This document shows, in pieces, positions 45,874-54,780 of a stretch of DNA of 64,000 nucleotides (positions are counted from its first letter, which is position 1; the number at the start of each line of letters is the position of its first letter). The notes below the pieces were generated by a model. That model was given only the letters and a program-made list of their open reading frames with translations. It had not been told where the DNA came from and did no database searches. Source of the stretch: an uncultured Bacteroidota bacterium (GTDB lineage: Bacteria > Bacteroidota > Bacteroidia > Chitinophagales > Chitinophagaceae). The position numbers were made by a program, and so were the translations under genes. Location of the stretch: positions 1 through 64,000 of the forward strand of contig CAILLK010000048.1 of the NCBI GenBank assembly GCA_903835005.1, read 5' to 3'.

Positions 45874-48804
45874 ATGAATCAAAAGTCTTTTCTTTTCTTG
45901 CTTTTTGCACTGATTTTTTGCGGGCAGTTGTCTGCCCAAACTAAATTGTCCAGAAATTATTCCGTTAAAGACGGCCTTGCCAGTAATACAGTTTATAATA
46001 TCCTTGCTGATAAAAAAGGTTTTCTATGGTTCGCTACGGATGCGGGTGTGAGCATGTTCGATGGCACCGGATTTACCAACTTCTCTGCAAAAGACGGGCT
46101 GGCAGATAATGATGTATTCAGCATGTTTGAGGACGATGAGGAACGGATCTGGTTTTTATGCTTTAACCAGCAACCATGTTTTTATCACAAGGGGCGGTTT
46201 TATAATGCCGCTAATTTTAAAGAACTGGGGAAAATCAAAAACTATAATTGGCATATATTTTACAACAATCTTCATGAAGTATGGTTTGCAGGATGGGACA
46301 ATATTTACAGATTCAAGGATAATAAAATCTCTGAATTTTCGCTTCCTGGCAGTTATAAAGTCAGGATGATTACAAAAATCAATTCGGTTATTTATGTGCT
46401 TAAGGATTCCGATTTCTACGCTTTTAATAATATTGCCAGCCGGTTTGACCTATGTTCTGGCTTGCACCTGAAGACCTCCGACGTAAATAATATTTTAGAC
46501 TTGGGAGATGGTAAGTTAATTCTCACAGATCACCGTGATTTCAGTCATTCTGATATATACACCTGTACCATTAATCCTTCAAAACACCTCATTGATTTAA
46601 AATTCCGGGAATCCTTTGATAAAGAAATCAGCAGCTATGCTTTCGAACCGGTTAAGAATATTTTTCGAATCACGTTTGCCAACAATACAATATTAGAAAA
46701 GTATCTGTCGGCCGACAGTTTAAGTACCATCGATTCTTTCGATCAGAATGCGTTTATCTCCGATTATAAAACAGATATCCAGGGCAATAAATGGATTTCG
46801 TTTTTGCATGGCGGTGTGCAGATGTTTCCCAAAACACAATCCAATGTAATTTCAATTCCTGCCGGCTTAAACAATTCCTCAACCTATTATTCAATTATCA
46901 GAATGAACAAAAATCTTATTGTTGGCAACAATGATAATACCCTGCTGTTTATCAGTAATGGAAAAGTAAATGAAACGCAGCGAGACAAATTTTATTCTGT
47001 TAATAACCGCATCGTTGACCTTAAAACTGATAAACATGGAATACTCTGGTTGGCGTCCGATAATGATGTAATTATTTATAACCCGGCAAAAAAGGTATTT
47101 ACATCATTAAAAATATTCAGCAATATTAAAGACATGAAATATGACGAGGCCAATGATGAAATGCTGTTCGCTTCCAGTAAGGGTTCGTTCGGGGTTAATT
47201 GTTCAAATAATTTTCTGACTCACAACATTAATAACACCCGCTCTACCAGTATTGCCGGCAACCTGAGTGATACCTGCTGGTATGCCACATTAAACGGGTT
47301 ATTTATTTACTTTAACAAAAGATCAATCCCCGATGTTTCGCTCAACAGCATTTTGAACAGCAGGATAACTTGTCTGGAAACAGACCACAAAAAAAGATTG
47401 TGGGTTGGCACTTCTACCAATGGGATCTTCGTTGTTCAAAACAACATAGTCCTGTTTCACTTCACCTCCGGCGATGGCCTCACCTCCGATATCATAAAAA
47501 ATATTTTTATCGACCAGCACGATGCTGCATGGGTCAGCACCAACCTCGGTGTTTCTTATATCAGAACTGAAGAAAGCGCTTTTTCCATTAAGCGGTATAA
47601 CGATAAAAACAACCTGGTAGATAATAATGTAAATGATATACTTGTGGTCAATGATACCGTTTATGTAGTAAGCAGCACCGGTATATCCTATTTCAAAACA
47701 ACGGACACCTCTGGCAGTTACCATTTCCCCGTTTATGTTACCAAACTTAAGGCAGAAGGAGCTGAATATTTTGGTGAAGACTCTGATATTAATATAAGCA
47801 GCAAGCACAACTCTCTAAGCCTTTACTTTACCGGTTTATCTTTTCTCAGCAGTGGCGACATGAAGTATGAATACTATATCAACGAAGTAAATACGCAGCC
47901 ATTATATACCAAAAACAATTCAGTTACCTATAGCGGTCTTGCACCCGGCGATTACAATTTTTACCTGAATGCTACTGATGTATTTGGCAATAAAAGTCTT
48001 CACCCTGCCCATATAAAATTTACGATACTGCCGGAATGGTACCAGTTGTTATGGCTCAGATGGATGGCCGCTCTGGCAGTTATAGCATTGGCTGTAATTA
48101 TAACACTGAAATACAGCAGCCAGCTGGAAAAAAGAAAACGGCTGCAATCAGAATTAAACCAGACTATATCCAGGCTGGAGCTGGAAGCTATACACATACA
48201 GATCAATCCTCACTTCATTTTTAATTGCCTCAATGCAATTCAAAATTCTATTCACAATAACAATACCGAAAAGGCAGAGTATTTTATCAACCGCTTCGCC
48301 AAGCTTATGCGTATGGCATTAATGCTTTCAAAAGAAACCTTTATTTCTATTGATGAGGAATATAACTTTATCAATAACTATCTTGAGGTAGAACAGTTGC
48401 GTCATAATAATGGATTCAGTTTTTTAATTGAAATAGACGCATCTCTCAATAAGAGCGCCGCTGTTATACCAGCCTTTTGCCTGCAGCCGTTTATAGAAAA
48501 TGCAATTGTTCATGGCATAAAATACCTCAAAAATGAAAAAGGCATAATTACACTGCATATCCTGAAAAAAGAAAGGCTGGAGATCAGGCTTACAGATAAC
48601 GGAATAGGTATTGAAGCCTCAAAAAAACTAAAAGAAAAAAATCTGGGCAACCACCATTCCAAAGGAATAGAATTGATGCTGGCAAGAGTGGCATCACTTA
48701 ATAAAATTTACTCCAGAAATATTGAAGTAAAAATTACCGACCGGAGAGAACACGGCGGCAAGGAACACGGTACATCAATTGTCATTTCACTTAACCTTAT
48801 TTAA
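45874..48804 (+). CDS. Periplasmic two-component-propeller sensor kinase (LytS/His_kinase type)
   Basis: This 976-residue protein has a signal peptide (1-21, ending LSAQ). About twelve Reg_prop-type blades span roughly 25-600 (NYSVKDGLASNTV, GFLWFATDAGVSMFDG, GDGLTSDIIKNIFID). A Y_Y_Y domain (about 630-720) and one membrane helix (about 727-748) follow. The cytosolic kinase domain has INPHFIFNCLNAIQ with H780, then DNGIGIEASKK in the ATPase part. Unlike the hybrid sensors of gut Bacteroides, it lacks a receiver or AraC domain. The LytTR regulator starts 11 bases later and is its evident partner. Confidence 0.93.
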   Translation: MNQKSFLFLLFALIFCGQLSAQTKLSRNYSVKDGLASNTVYNILADKKGFLWFATDAGVSMFDGTGFTNFSAKDGLADNDVFSMFEDDEERIWFLCFNQQPCFYHKGRFYNAANFKELGKIKNYNWHIFYNNLHEVWFAGWDNIYRFKDNKISEFSLPGSYKVRMITKINSVIYVLKDSDFYAFNNIASRFDLCSGLHLKTSDVNNILDLGDGKLILTDHRDFSHSDIYTCTINPSKHLIDLKFRESFDKEISSYAFEPVKNIFRITFANNTILEKYLSADSLSTIDSFDQNAFISDYKTDIQGNKWISFLHGGVQMFPKTQSNVISIPAGLNNSSTYYSIIRMNKNLIVGNNDNTLLFISNGKVNETQRDKFYSVNNRIVDLKTDKHGILWLASDNDVIIYNPAKKVFTSLKIFSNIKDMKYDEANDEMLFASSKGSFGVNCSNNFLTHNINNTRSTSIAGNLSDTCWYATLNGLFIYFNKRSIPDVSLNSILNSRITCLETDHKKRLWVGTSTNGIFVVQNNIVLFHFTSGDGLTSDIIKNIFIDQHDAAWVSTNLGVSYIRTEESAFSIKRYNDKNNLVDNNVNDILVVNDTVYVVSSTGISYFKTTDTSGSYHFPVYVTKLKAEGAEYFGEDSDINISSKHNSLSLYFTGLSFLSSGDMKYEYYINEVNTQPLYTKNNSVTYSGLAPGDYNFYLNATDVFGNKSLHPAHIKFTILPEWYQLLWLRWMAALAVIALAVIITLKYSSQLEKRKRLQSELNQTISRLELEAIHIQINPHFIFNCLNAIQNSIHNNNTEKAEYFINRFAKLMRMALMLSKETFISIDEEYNFINNYLEVEQLRHNNGFSFLIEIDASLNKSAAVIPAFCLQPFIENAIVHGIKYLKNEKGIITLHILKKERLEIRLTDNGIGIEASKKLKEKNLGNHHSKGIELMLARVASLNKIYSRNIEVKITDRREHGGKEHGTSIVISLNLI

Positions 48805-48815
48805 AATGTCTTATT

Positions 48816-49556
48816 ATGATACAGACAATTATTGTTGAAGACGAAGAAAACAGCAAAGACATTCTTACTTCTCTGCTTGGTAAACATTGCAACCAGGTAA
48901 CTATAGCCGGATATGCTGCCGATGCCGATGAAGCTGTTGAAAAAATTGAGCAGCTTAAACCCGATCTGGTATTTATGGATATAGAACTTCCTTACGGAAA
49001 TGCATTCGATATTTTAGCCCGTCTGAAAGAGTTCAATTTCCATATTGTATTTACTACTGCTTATGATGATTATATCCTCAAAGCGATCAGAGCCGGCGCT
49101 ACCGATTATTTATTAAAACCAATAGATTATAAGGAACTTACAGAGGCTGTAAATAAAATTGAAAAGAAAATTAATGAACGCCAAAGCTATCTGAATCTGG
49201 AAATACTGATAGCCTCCTTCTCTAAACAAATAAATAACAATACGCTCGCCTTGCCAACCATGGAGGGCTATAGTTTTATAAGATTTGAAGACATTATCCG
49301 TATATCAGCCGAGGGCAATTATTGCAAAATATATTGTTTAAACAAGCAAGTTTTTACAATCAGCCGGCAGATTCATGAAATTGAGTCAAAGCTTCCTTCG
49401 TCCGTTTTTTGCAGAGTACATAACAGTTATATAATCAATATAAAGCACATAAAAGAATATGTAAAAGGCAGAGGTGGCTCAGTAAGAATGTCGGATGGGT
49501 CGGAGGTTGATGTTTCTAATAAAAGAAAAGATCAGTTCTTGGAGCGTTTTTCATAA
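48816..49556 (+). CDS. LytTR-family response regulator
   Basis: This 246-residue protein has a receiver domain with E9-D10 and phospho-acceptor D55 (LVFMDIELPYG), TTAYDDYILKAI and K104-like YLLKPIDY. A LytTR DNA-binding domain spans about 145-245 (FEDIIRISAEGNYCKIY, HNSYIINIKHIKEYVKGRGG). It is co-transcribed with the propeller kinase (11-base gap). Targets are unknown; nearby secreted-protein genes are plausible. Confidence 0.94.
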   Translation: MIQTIIVEDEENSKDILTSLLGKHCNQVTIAGYAADADEAVEKIEQLKPDLVFMDIELPYGNAFDILARLKEFNFHIVFTTAYDDYILKAIRAGATDYLLKPIDYKELTEAVNKIEKKINERQSYLNLEILIASFSKQINNNTLALPTMEGYSFIRFEDIIRISAEGNYCKIYCLNKQVFTISRQIHEIESKLPSSVFCRVHNSYIINIKHIKEYVKGRGGSVRMSDGSEVDVSNKRKDQFLERFS

Positions 49557-49682
49557 TACACAATTACACATATAATATTTTAATTATTTTTCCTGTTTCC
49601 AGAAGCCCATTATCATTTAAATAAATTATAACAGGCATACACTATTATTTTTATATAGATAGCTGCTAAATTCCTGATAAAA

Positions 49683-49716
49683 ATTGTATCTTTTTTCGTA
49701 TCTTTAATTATATTTG
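49683..49716 (+). promoter_or_regulatory. Candidate promoter of the lipoprotein-subtilase pair
   Basis: TATATTTG (49709-49716) is an exact -7 match. ATTG at 49683-49686 lies 22 bases upstream in the -33 position. The ATG follows 24 bases after the -7 element. Confidence 0.55.
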
Positions 49717-49740
49717 TGAAATAACGGCAGCCGGTATCTT

Positions 49741-50475
49741 ATGATCAGGAAGAATTTATCTATTTTATTGTTGATGGCTATATGCCTTACTACTGTATTT
49801 TCTTGCAAAAAAATAACGACCAGTAATGCAGATCCTACGCGTAATTACTTCCCGCTCACCTTGGGAAAGTATGTGGTGTATGATGTAGATTCTATTTATT
49901 ATTTTGGCCTTGCAGGCACACTGTATGAGATTAAAAGCCAGATGAAATATGTTATAACTGATACAGTTACTTACAACAAACAGCTTTCTTATCTGCTTGA
50001 TGTTTACAGCCGTCCTTACGATGGCGCTGCAGAATGGATAGGTATCAGCCAGATTATTGTTACTCCTACAGCCAACAGCCTTCTTTATTACCAGGATCAG
50101 ACCAAATATGTAAAGATGATGTTCCCTGTTGCCAATGGCGCATCCTGGCCAGGAAACCAGTATGCCAATGTACTTGATTCGCCTTTTAGCTATCTTAATA
50201 ACTGGAATTATACTTATCAGAATTATCACCTTGCCTATACCAACAGCCTTGTAACGTTCGATAATACCGTTACCATAATGGAAGATGATCAGAATGTAAA
50301 TTATCAGAATGTAGACTCAGCAGTTGCTGGCTACCGCACTTATGCTAAAGAAGTCTATGCCTACAATGTAGGCATGGTTTATAAAGAATGGACCCACTAT
50401 ACCTTCGGATATCCCGATTCTTCCCAGAATAAATCCGGGTACAGTGTAGTTATGAAAGCTGTAGAGTATAACTAA
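49741..50475 (+). CDS. Lipoprotein of unknown function
   Basis: This 244-residue protein has a lipobox VFSC (Cys22) after a hydrophobic leader. The mature part is rich in Tyr, Asn and Asp, with strand-like segments (YFPLTLGKYVVYDVDSIYY, DNTVTIMEDDQNVNYQNVD). It starts like the 'DUF' lipoproteins that carry Tyr-Phe-Pro-Leu near the N-terminus, but no named family can be assigned. It is 17 bases upstream of the subtilase gene and probably co-expressed. Confidence 0.72.
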   Translation: MIRKNLSILLLMAICLTTVFSCKKITTSNADPTRNYFPLTLGKYVVYDVDSIYYFGLAGTLYEIKSQMKYVITDTVTYNKQLSYLLDVYSRPYDGAAEWIGISQIIVTPTANSLLYYQDQTKYVKMMFPVANGASWPGNQYANVLDSPFSYLNNWNYTYQNYHLAYTNSLVTFDNTVTIMEDDQNVNYQNVDSAVAGYRTYAKEVYAYNVGMVYKEWTHYTFGYPDSSQNKSGYSVVMKAVEYN

Positions 50476-50492
50476 TATTAAATAATATTATT

Positions 50493-52229
50493 ATGTACCG
50501 GAAACTCTTCTACGCATCTCTGATTTTCAGCCTTTTGCTTTCACAGAAAGCATACTGTCAGCAAAATGTATACAGGATTTCCTTTACAGATAAAAACCAT
50601 ACTCCTTACAGTCTCAGCAGCCCTGCTGCTTATTTATCCCCCAGGTCAATAGCCCGGCGCACTGCTCAGGGAATAGCAATTGACAGTACAGATATTCCGG
50701 TCAACCAGGTTTATATTGACAGTGTTCTGCACCTTACGGGTGGTATATTTTATGAATCATCCCGCTGGCTTAATTTCTGTGTCATCCTCCTCAAGGATGC
50801 CGATACTGCCAATATCCATAACCTTAACGGGCGGTCTTTTATAAGTGATGTTGCTCTGGTTGGCGTTTACTGTATGGATGTGGCGCACAGAAGCAGCGGA
50901 AACACATCAAACACACAGCCGCCTGCTACTGCTGGAAAACCTACGTCTCTCGATGGCACTTATTATTCAGGCGCCTGGAACCAGATACAACTTGTAAATG
51001 GCAATTATCTGCACGACAATGGTTTTGATGGCTCCGGAAAATTGATAGCTGTTCTGGATGCCGGATTCCCAGCAGTTAACACACACCCCTTATTCGACAG
51101 TATGTGGGCTAATAACCGTTTTGTTGACGGATACAATTTCACTTACCACAGCAGCGATGTTTTCAATTACGATATTCATGGCACACAGGTATTATCCACT
51201 ATGGCCGGCTACATACCTGGTACATTTGTTGGCACTGCTCCTAATGCCCTGTATGCACTTTACATCACTGAAAATGAAATTCAAAATCTGGATGACCAGC
51301 CTGGAGAACTATGCAATATGATTGCCGGAGCAGAACGGGCCGACAGTGTCGGGGCTGATGTTATCACCTCTTCATTGGGCTACGATGTTTTTTTAAGTAC
51401 CTGCAATAACCAATCCTTTCCTCAGCCTTTTACTTCACTTGATGGAAAAACTACCATAGCCGCCAAGGCAGCAAATATGGCAACAATGAAAGGTATACTT
51501 TTTGTAGCCTCCGCCGGCAACGACGGTGCCCCTGCTATTGGGGGCTGGGGTACACATATTCTAACACCGGGCGATGCCGATAGTGCTCTTACTATCGGGG
51601 CTACTAATTATGAGTCTTATTCCCCTGCCGCATTCAGTGGCTACGGGCCCAATGCTGCAGGACAAATAAAACCTGATGTATGCGCTATGGGGATGAGTGT
51701 TACAATCTGCAACACTTCATACAATATATCCACTTCGCCTTCTCTTCTTTCTGCCAACGACGGTACTTCTTTTTCTACACCACAGATAGCAGGTCTGGCT
51801 GCTTGCCTTTGGGAAGCATTCCCTTATGCTACTCCTTACCAGATCAGGCAGGCAATTATAAGATGTGCCAGTTCATACAACAATCCGGGCCCGCAGATTG
51901 GTTATGGTGTACCCGACTTTTCATGCACTCAGCAGGCCCTCAGTGTTAAATCTACTCCTTCACCGTTTACTTCTGCCAACTGGGTAATTGCAGATCCGAA
52001 TCCGTTTGGCGCCGATCTGAGATTATCGGTTTCGCCTCTTCAAGACGGGAATGTAGATTTTTATCTTACCGATATTGCAGGTAAAAAAGTGTTCAGCTCC
52101 CAGGTATATTTCTATAAAGGGTATAATGCTCCTTATACTATTTCAATGCCGGATCTCATTCCTGGAATTTACCTCCTGAAAGTTGTCTCCTCTTCTCAGC
52201 AGCAGGTAATAAAACTGATTAAAAACTAA
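50493..52229 (+). CDS. Subtilisin-like (S8) secreted protease with T9SS type A tail
   Basis: This 578-residue protein has a signal peptide (1-22, ending YCQQ) and an inhibitor-like propeptide region to about residue 170. The S8 catalytic domain has D189 (AVLDAG), H229 (DIHGTQV) and S426 (NDGTSFSTPQIAG), with oxyanion Asn in SAGNDG. The last 75 residues are a type A tail (ADPNPFGADLRLSVSPLQDG ... GIYLLKVVSSSQ). It is secreted through the T9SS and presumably degrades external or surface protein. Its stop overlaps the convergent O-antigen ligase-like gene by 4 bases. Confidence 0.93.
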   Translation: MYRKLFYASLIFSLLLSQKAYCQQNVYRISFTDKNHTPYSLSSPAAYLSPRSIARRTAQGIAIDSTDIPVNQVYIDSVLHLTGGIFYESSRWLNFCVILLKDADTANIHNLNGRSFISDVALVGVYCMDVAHRSSGNTSNTQPPATAGKPTSLDGTYYSGAWNQIQLVNGNYLHDNGFDGSGKLIAVLDAGFPAVNTHPLFDSMWANNRFVDGYNFTYHSSDVFNYDIHGTQVLSTMAGYIPGTFVGTAPNALYALYITENEIQNLDDQPGELCNMIAGAERADSVGADVITSSLGYDVFLSTCNNQSFPQPFTSLDGKTTIAAKAANMATMKGILFVASAGNDGAPAIGGWGTHILTPGDADSALTIGATNYESYSPAAFSGYGPNAAGQIKPDVCAMGMSVTICNTSYNISTSPSLLSANDGTSFSTPQIAGLAACLWEAFPYATPYQIRQAIIRCASSYNNPGPQIGYGVPDFSCTQQALSVKSTPSPFTSANWVIADPNPFGADLRLSVSPLQDGNVDFYLTDIAGKKVFSSQVYFYKGYNAPYTISMPDLIPGIYLLKVVSSSQQQVIKLIKN

Positions 52230-53455
52230 GTTTTATATGGCTTTGCTGAACTGAAAAATAATAATGAACTAAACAAGGCGTAAAACAGCACTCCCTCCTG
52301 CCTGGCCAGAACAGTTTCTGTGAAAAAAGTAATAATTAGTATCAAAAGAAAGTAAAGGTATAGTTGATTGCGGGCCTGTATTGCTTTAAACAAATGCATT
52401 ATCAGCATTCCGGCTAATAAAAGAATACCGGCAAGCCCAAAACCAAGCCATTCATTCAGGTACTCACTGTGAGGGTCGTAATGGCTTACATCTGAATTAT
52501 GATCGAGTGAGTAAAAGAAATATCGCTCCTGAAGTGAATGTAATACCCTGCCCGGTCCTACTCCGGCAAGCCAGTTTTGTTTAAGCAGCGAAAGGTCTGT
52601 TTCCAGTATTATCTTCCTAACATAAACCGAATTATCAGTAATTCCTTGAGGCTTATTATTACCTGCGTATAAAAATACCTCCCTGATACGCTGGCCTGTA
52701 AACGGTATAAAATAACAAGCTGCTGCAAGAGACATAACCATAGTTCCAATCAGCAATTTGTTCCCATAAATCCATTTTCGCTGTGTCCATCCGTAGTGAA
52801 CAAAAATGAGGATCATAGCTACAATTGCCGACTTTGCCACCAATGCAAGCAAAAATACCAGCAGCAGGAAAACAACCGCATACCTGACCTTTTTCCCATT
52901 CAGGAAATCCCCCCTGCCAGAAAGTATTGTAATACATATGGAGAACCCTAGAAACATACCCATATAGGTCGGATGTATACCCGTGAAATGCTCAAACAGG
53001 ATCCTGTAAGCTACATGCGATGGCACCTGCATACCACCGGCAGAAAAGTAAAAATGCCAGATAAAATCAAGATTACCTGCTACACATGAAATAAGGCAGC
53101 CAAACACGAAAAAGTGCAATTCGCCCAGGATGACTTTACGGTAATAAGGACCAGCCAAAGCCATCACAAACGGTGTAAAAAACAAGGAAACCTTTCGTTC
53201 ACAGAGATGGAGCAGTATGTTACGGTACTCAACAGGTGTTATAGCCAGTGATGCAAAATATAAAATAAACAGACTGCTGAAAAACAGTGCCCAGGCAAAA
53301 TCAGTTTTTGAAGTCTCCCTGAGCCGCCTTAATGACCGGATAATAAACCAGGTACTGATACACATAACTACTGCCACCTGCCATTTAGCCGGCAGAAAGA
53401 AGGATAACATCAATAATCTGGCTGCATACCGATCAGCCACTTCCAGGTTCGTCAT
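52226..53455 (-). CDS. O-antigen ligase/polymerase-like membrane protein
   Basis: This 409-residue protein has about ten to twelve hydrophobic helices and a periplasmic loop carrying the Wzy_C-type signature WLAGVGPGRVLHSLQERYFFY (around 285-305), followed by HSDVSHYDPHSEYLNEWLGFG. These are features of O-antigen ligases (WaaL) and polymerases. It would join or extend surface polysaccharide at the inner membrane. Its ATG overlaps the stop of the GT4 gene (ATGA), showing translational coupling. No flippase is in view. Confidence 0.87.
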   Translation of the reverse strand: MTNLEVADRYAARLLMLSFFLPAKWQVAVVMCISTWFIIRSLRRLRETSKTDFAWALFFSSLFILYFASLAITPVEYRNILLHLCERKVSLFFTPFVMALAGPYYRKVILGELHFFVFGCLISCVAGNLDFIWHFYFSAGGMQVPSHVAYRILFEHFTGIHPTYMGMFLGFSICITILSGRGDFLNGKKVRYAVVFLLLVFLLALVAKSAIVAMILIFVHYGWTQRKWIYGNKLLIGTMVMSLAAACYFIPFTGQRIREVFLYAGNNKPQGITDNSVYVRKIILETDLSLLKQNWLAGVGPGRVLHSLQERYFFYSLDHNSDVSHYDPHSEYLNEWLGFGLAGILLLAGMLIMHLFKAIQARNQLYLYFLLILIITFFTETVLARQEGVLFYALFSSLLFFSSAKPYKT

Positions 53456-54570
53456 TTATAAAATTGATTCATTGAATCTGCCACAAAATCACCCAACTGC
53501 TTTTTGAACCGTTCTTCTGAAAAACGCAGCGCATTAACTCTTATAACTTTGAAATCCGTTAATGGATCTGTTTCAAACTTGCCCACTGCGTCCCTTATGC
53601 CTTGTTCCGTTTGTTCCTGATACAAGTATCCAGTTTCCCCATCAATAACGGTTTCTTTATACCCACCATAATCCAGCGCCAGCACAGGCGTGCCGCAAGC
53701 CTGCACCTCCACACACATTATCCCGAAATCTTCTTTTGCTGCAAAAATACAGGCTTTTGCCTCCTGCATATAATGCATCATTTCTTTATCACTCTTATAT
53801 CCGTGCCACTCTATGTTGGGGTGCCCTTTAATCATATTTCTGAATTCTTTTGCTCCCCAGCCATCACCTATTACTACCAGTTTTTTATCAGGCATTTGCA
53901 TAAACGCCCTCATAACCATATCCATTTTTTTGTAGGGCACTACCCTGCCCGCACACAGGTAGTATTCTTTGCGGGGAGCTTCATTCAGTTCAAATTTATC
54001 AACTCTTACAGGAGGATAAATTACCACCGATTCCCTGCCATAGCTTTTCAAAATCCGTTTCTGGATATGAATTGAGTTGGCAATAAAAAAATGCACTCTT
54101 TTTGAGGTCTTCAGGTCCCATTTCCTGAGGTATTGAACGAATGCCTTGTAAAAAAAAGATCCCCCCAGCGGGTGGCTGGCAGCATAATCATCATACTGAT
54201 CCCATATTGGCCTTAAAGGCGTATGACAATAGCATATATTGATTATTGCCTTATCGCTGCTGAAACCCTTTGCAACAGCATGAGAGGTAGAAAGTATGAG
54301 ATCGTAGCCTTTTAGCCGGAACTGTTTCATTAGCCAGGGCATAACCGGCAGAAAGTAACGGTACAATTTACGGATAAACGGCACTAACTGGAGTACCGAA
54401 ACCTGAACAGTCCGGTCTTTTAATATCTCTTTCCTTGTCTGGGGGTTGAATTTGTTGAATAATGCATAGATAGTAACATCTTCCTTATCGTAAAGATCAA
54501 GTATTGCCCCGGCTACTTTTTCTGCGCCGCCATTGGCATTAAACCAGTCTTGTACAAAGGCCACTTTCAT
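53452..54570 (-). CDS. Family 4 glycosyltransferase
   Basis: The protein has 372 residues from MKVAFVQDWFNANGGAEKV (ATG at 54568-54570). An ATG three codons earlier is possible. GT-B fold: the GGAEK acceptor loop near the N-terminus, CYCHTPLRPIWDQ, the donor-site EDFGIMCVEVQACGTPVLALD with the GT4 EX7E motif, and a C-terminal helix. It adds a sugar from a nucleotide donor to a lipid- or glycan-linked acceptor, probably in surface polysaccharide synthesis. It is coupled to the O-antigen ligase-like gene. Confidence 0.92.
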   Translation of the reverse strand: MKVAFVQDWFNANGGAEKVAGAILDLYDKEDVTIYALFNKFNPQTRKEILKDRTVQVSVLQLVPFIRKLYRYFLPVMPWLMKQFRLKGYDLILSTSHAVAKGFSSDKAIINICYCHTPLRPIWDQYDDYAASHPLGGSFFYKAFVQYLRKWDLKTSKRVHFFIANSIHIQKRILKSYGRESVVIYPPVRVDKFELNEAPRKEYYLCAGRVVPYKKMDMVMRAFMQMPDKKLVVIGDGWGAKEFRNMIKGHPNIEWHGYKSDKEMMHYMQEAKACIFAAKEDFGIMCVEVQACGTPVLALDYGGYKETVIDGETGYLYQEQTEQGIRDAVGKFETDPLTDFKVIRVNALRFSEERFKKQLGDFVADSMNQFYK

Positions 54571-54780
54571 TTCCGGCACAAATTACTTGATTTGTTACAT
54601 CTTTTACCAAGGTTAAATCTGGTAAACTACTTTATTCCGAAACAGAAGATTTAAAATAATATGAAACAAACTACTTAAAAATTTCAAAAAAATAAAAAAA
54701 GCATATCTGCCATAAACTCAAAAAAATAAATACATTTACCGTGAGGCCAAAAGTTCAAATTATCAGCCGCTTTTCCGGTT

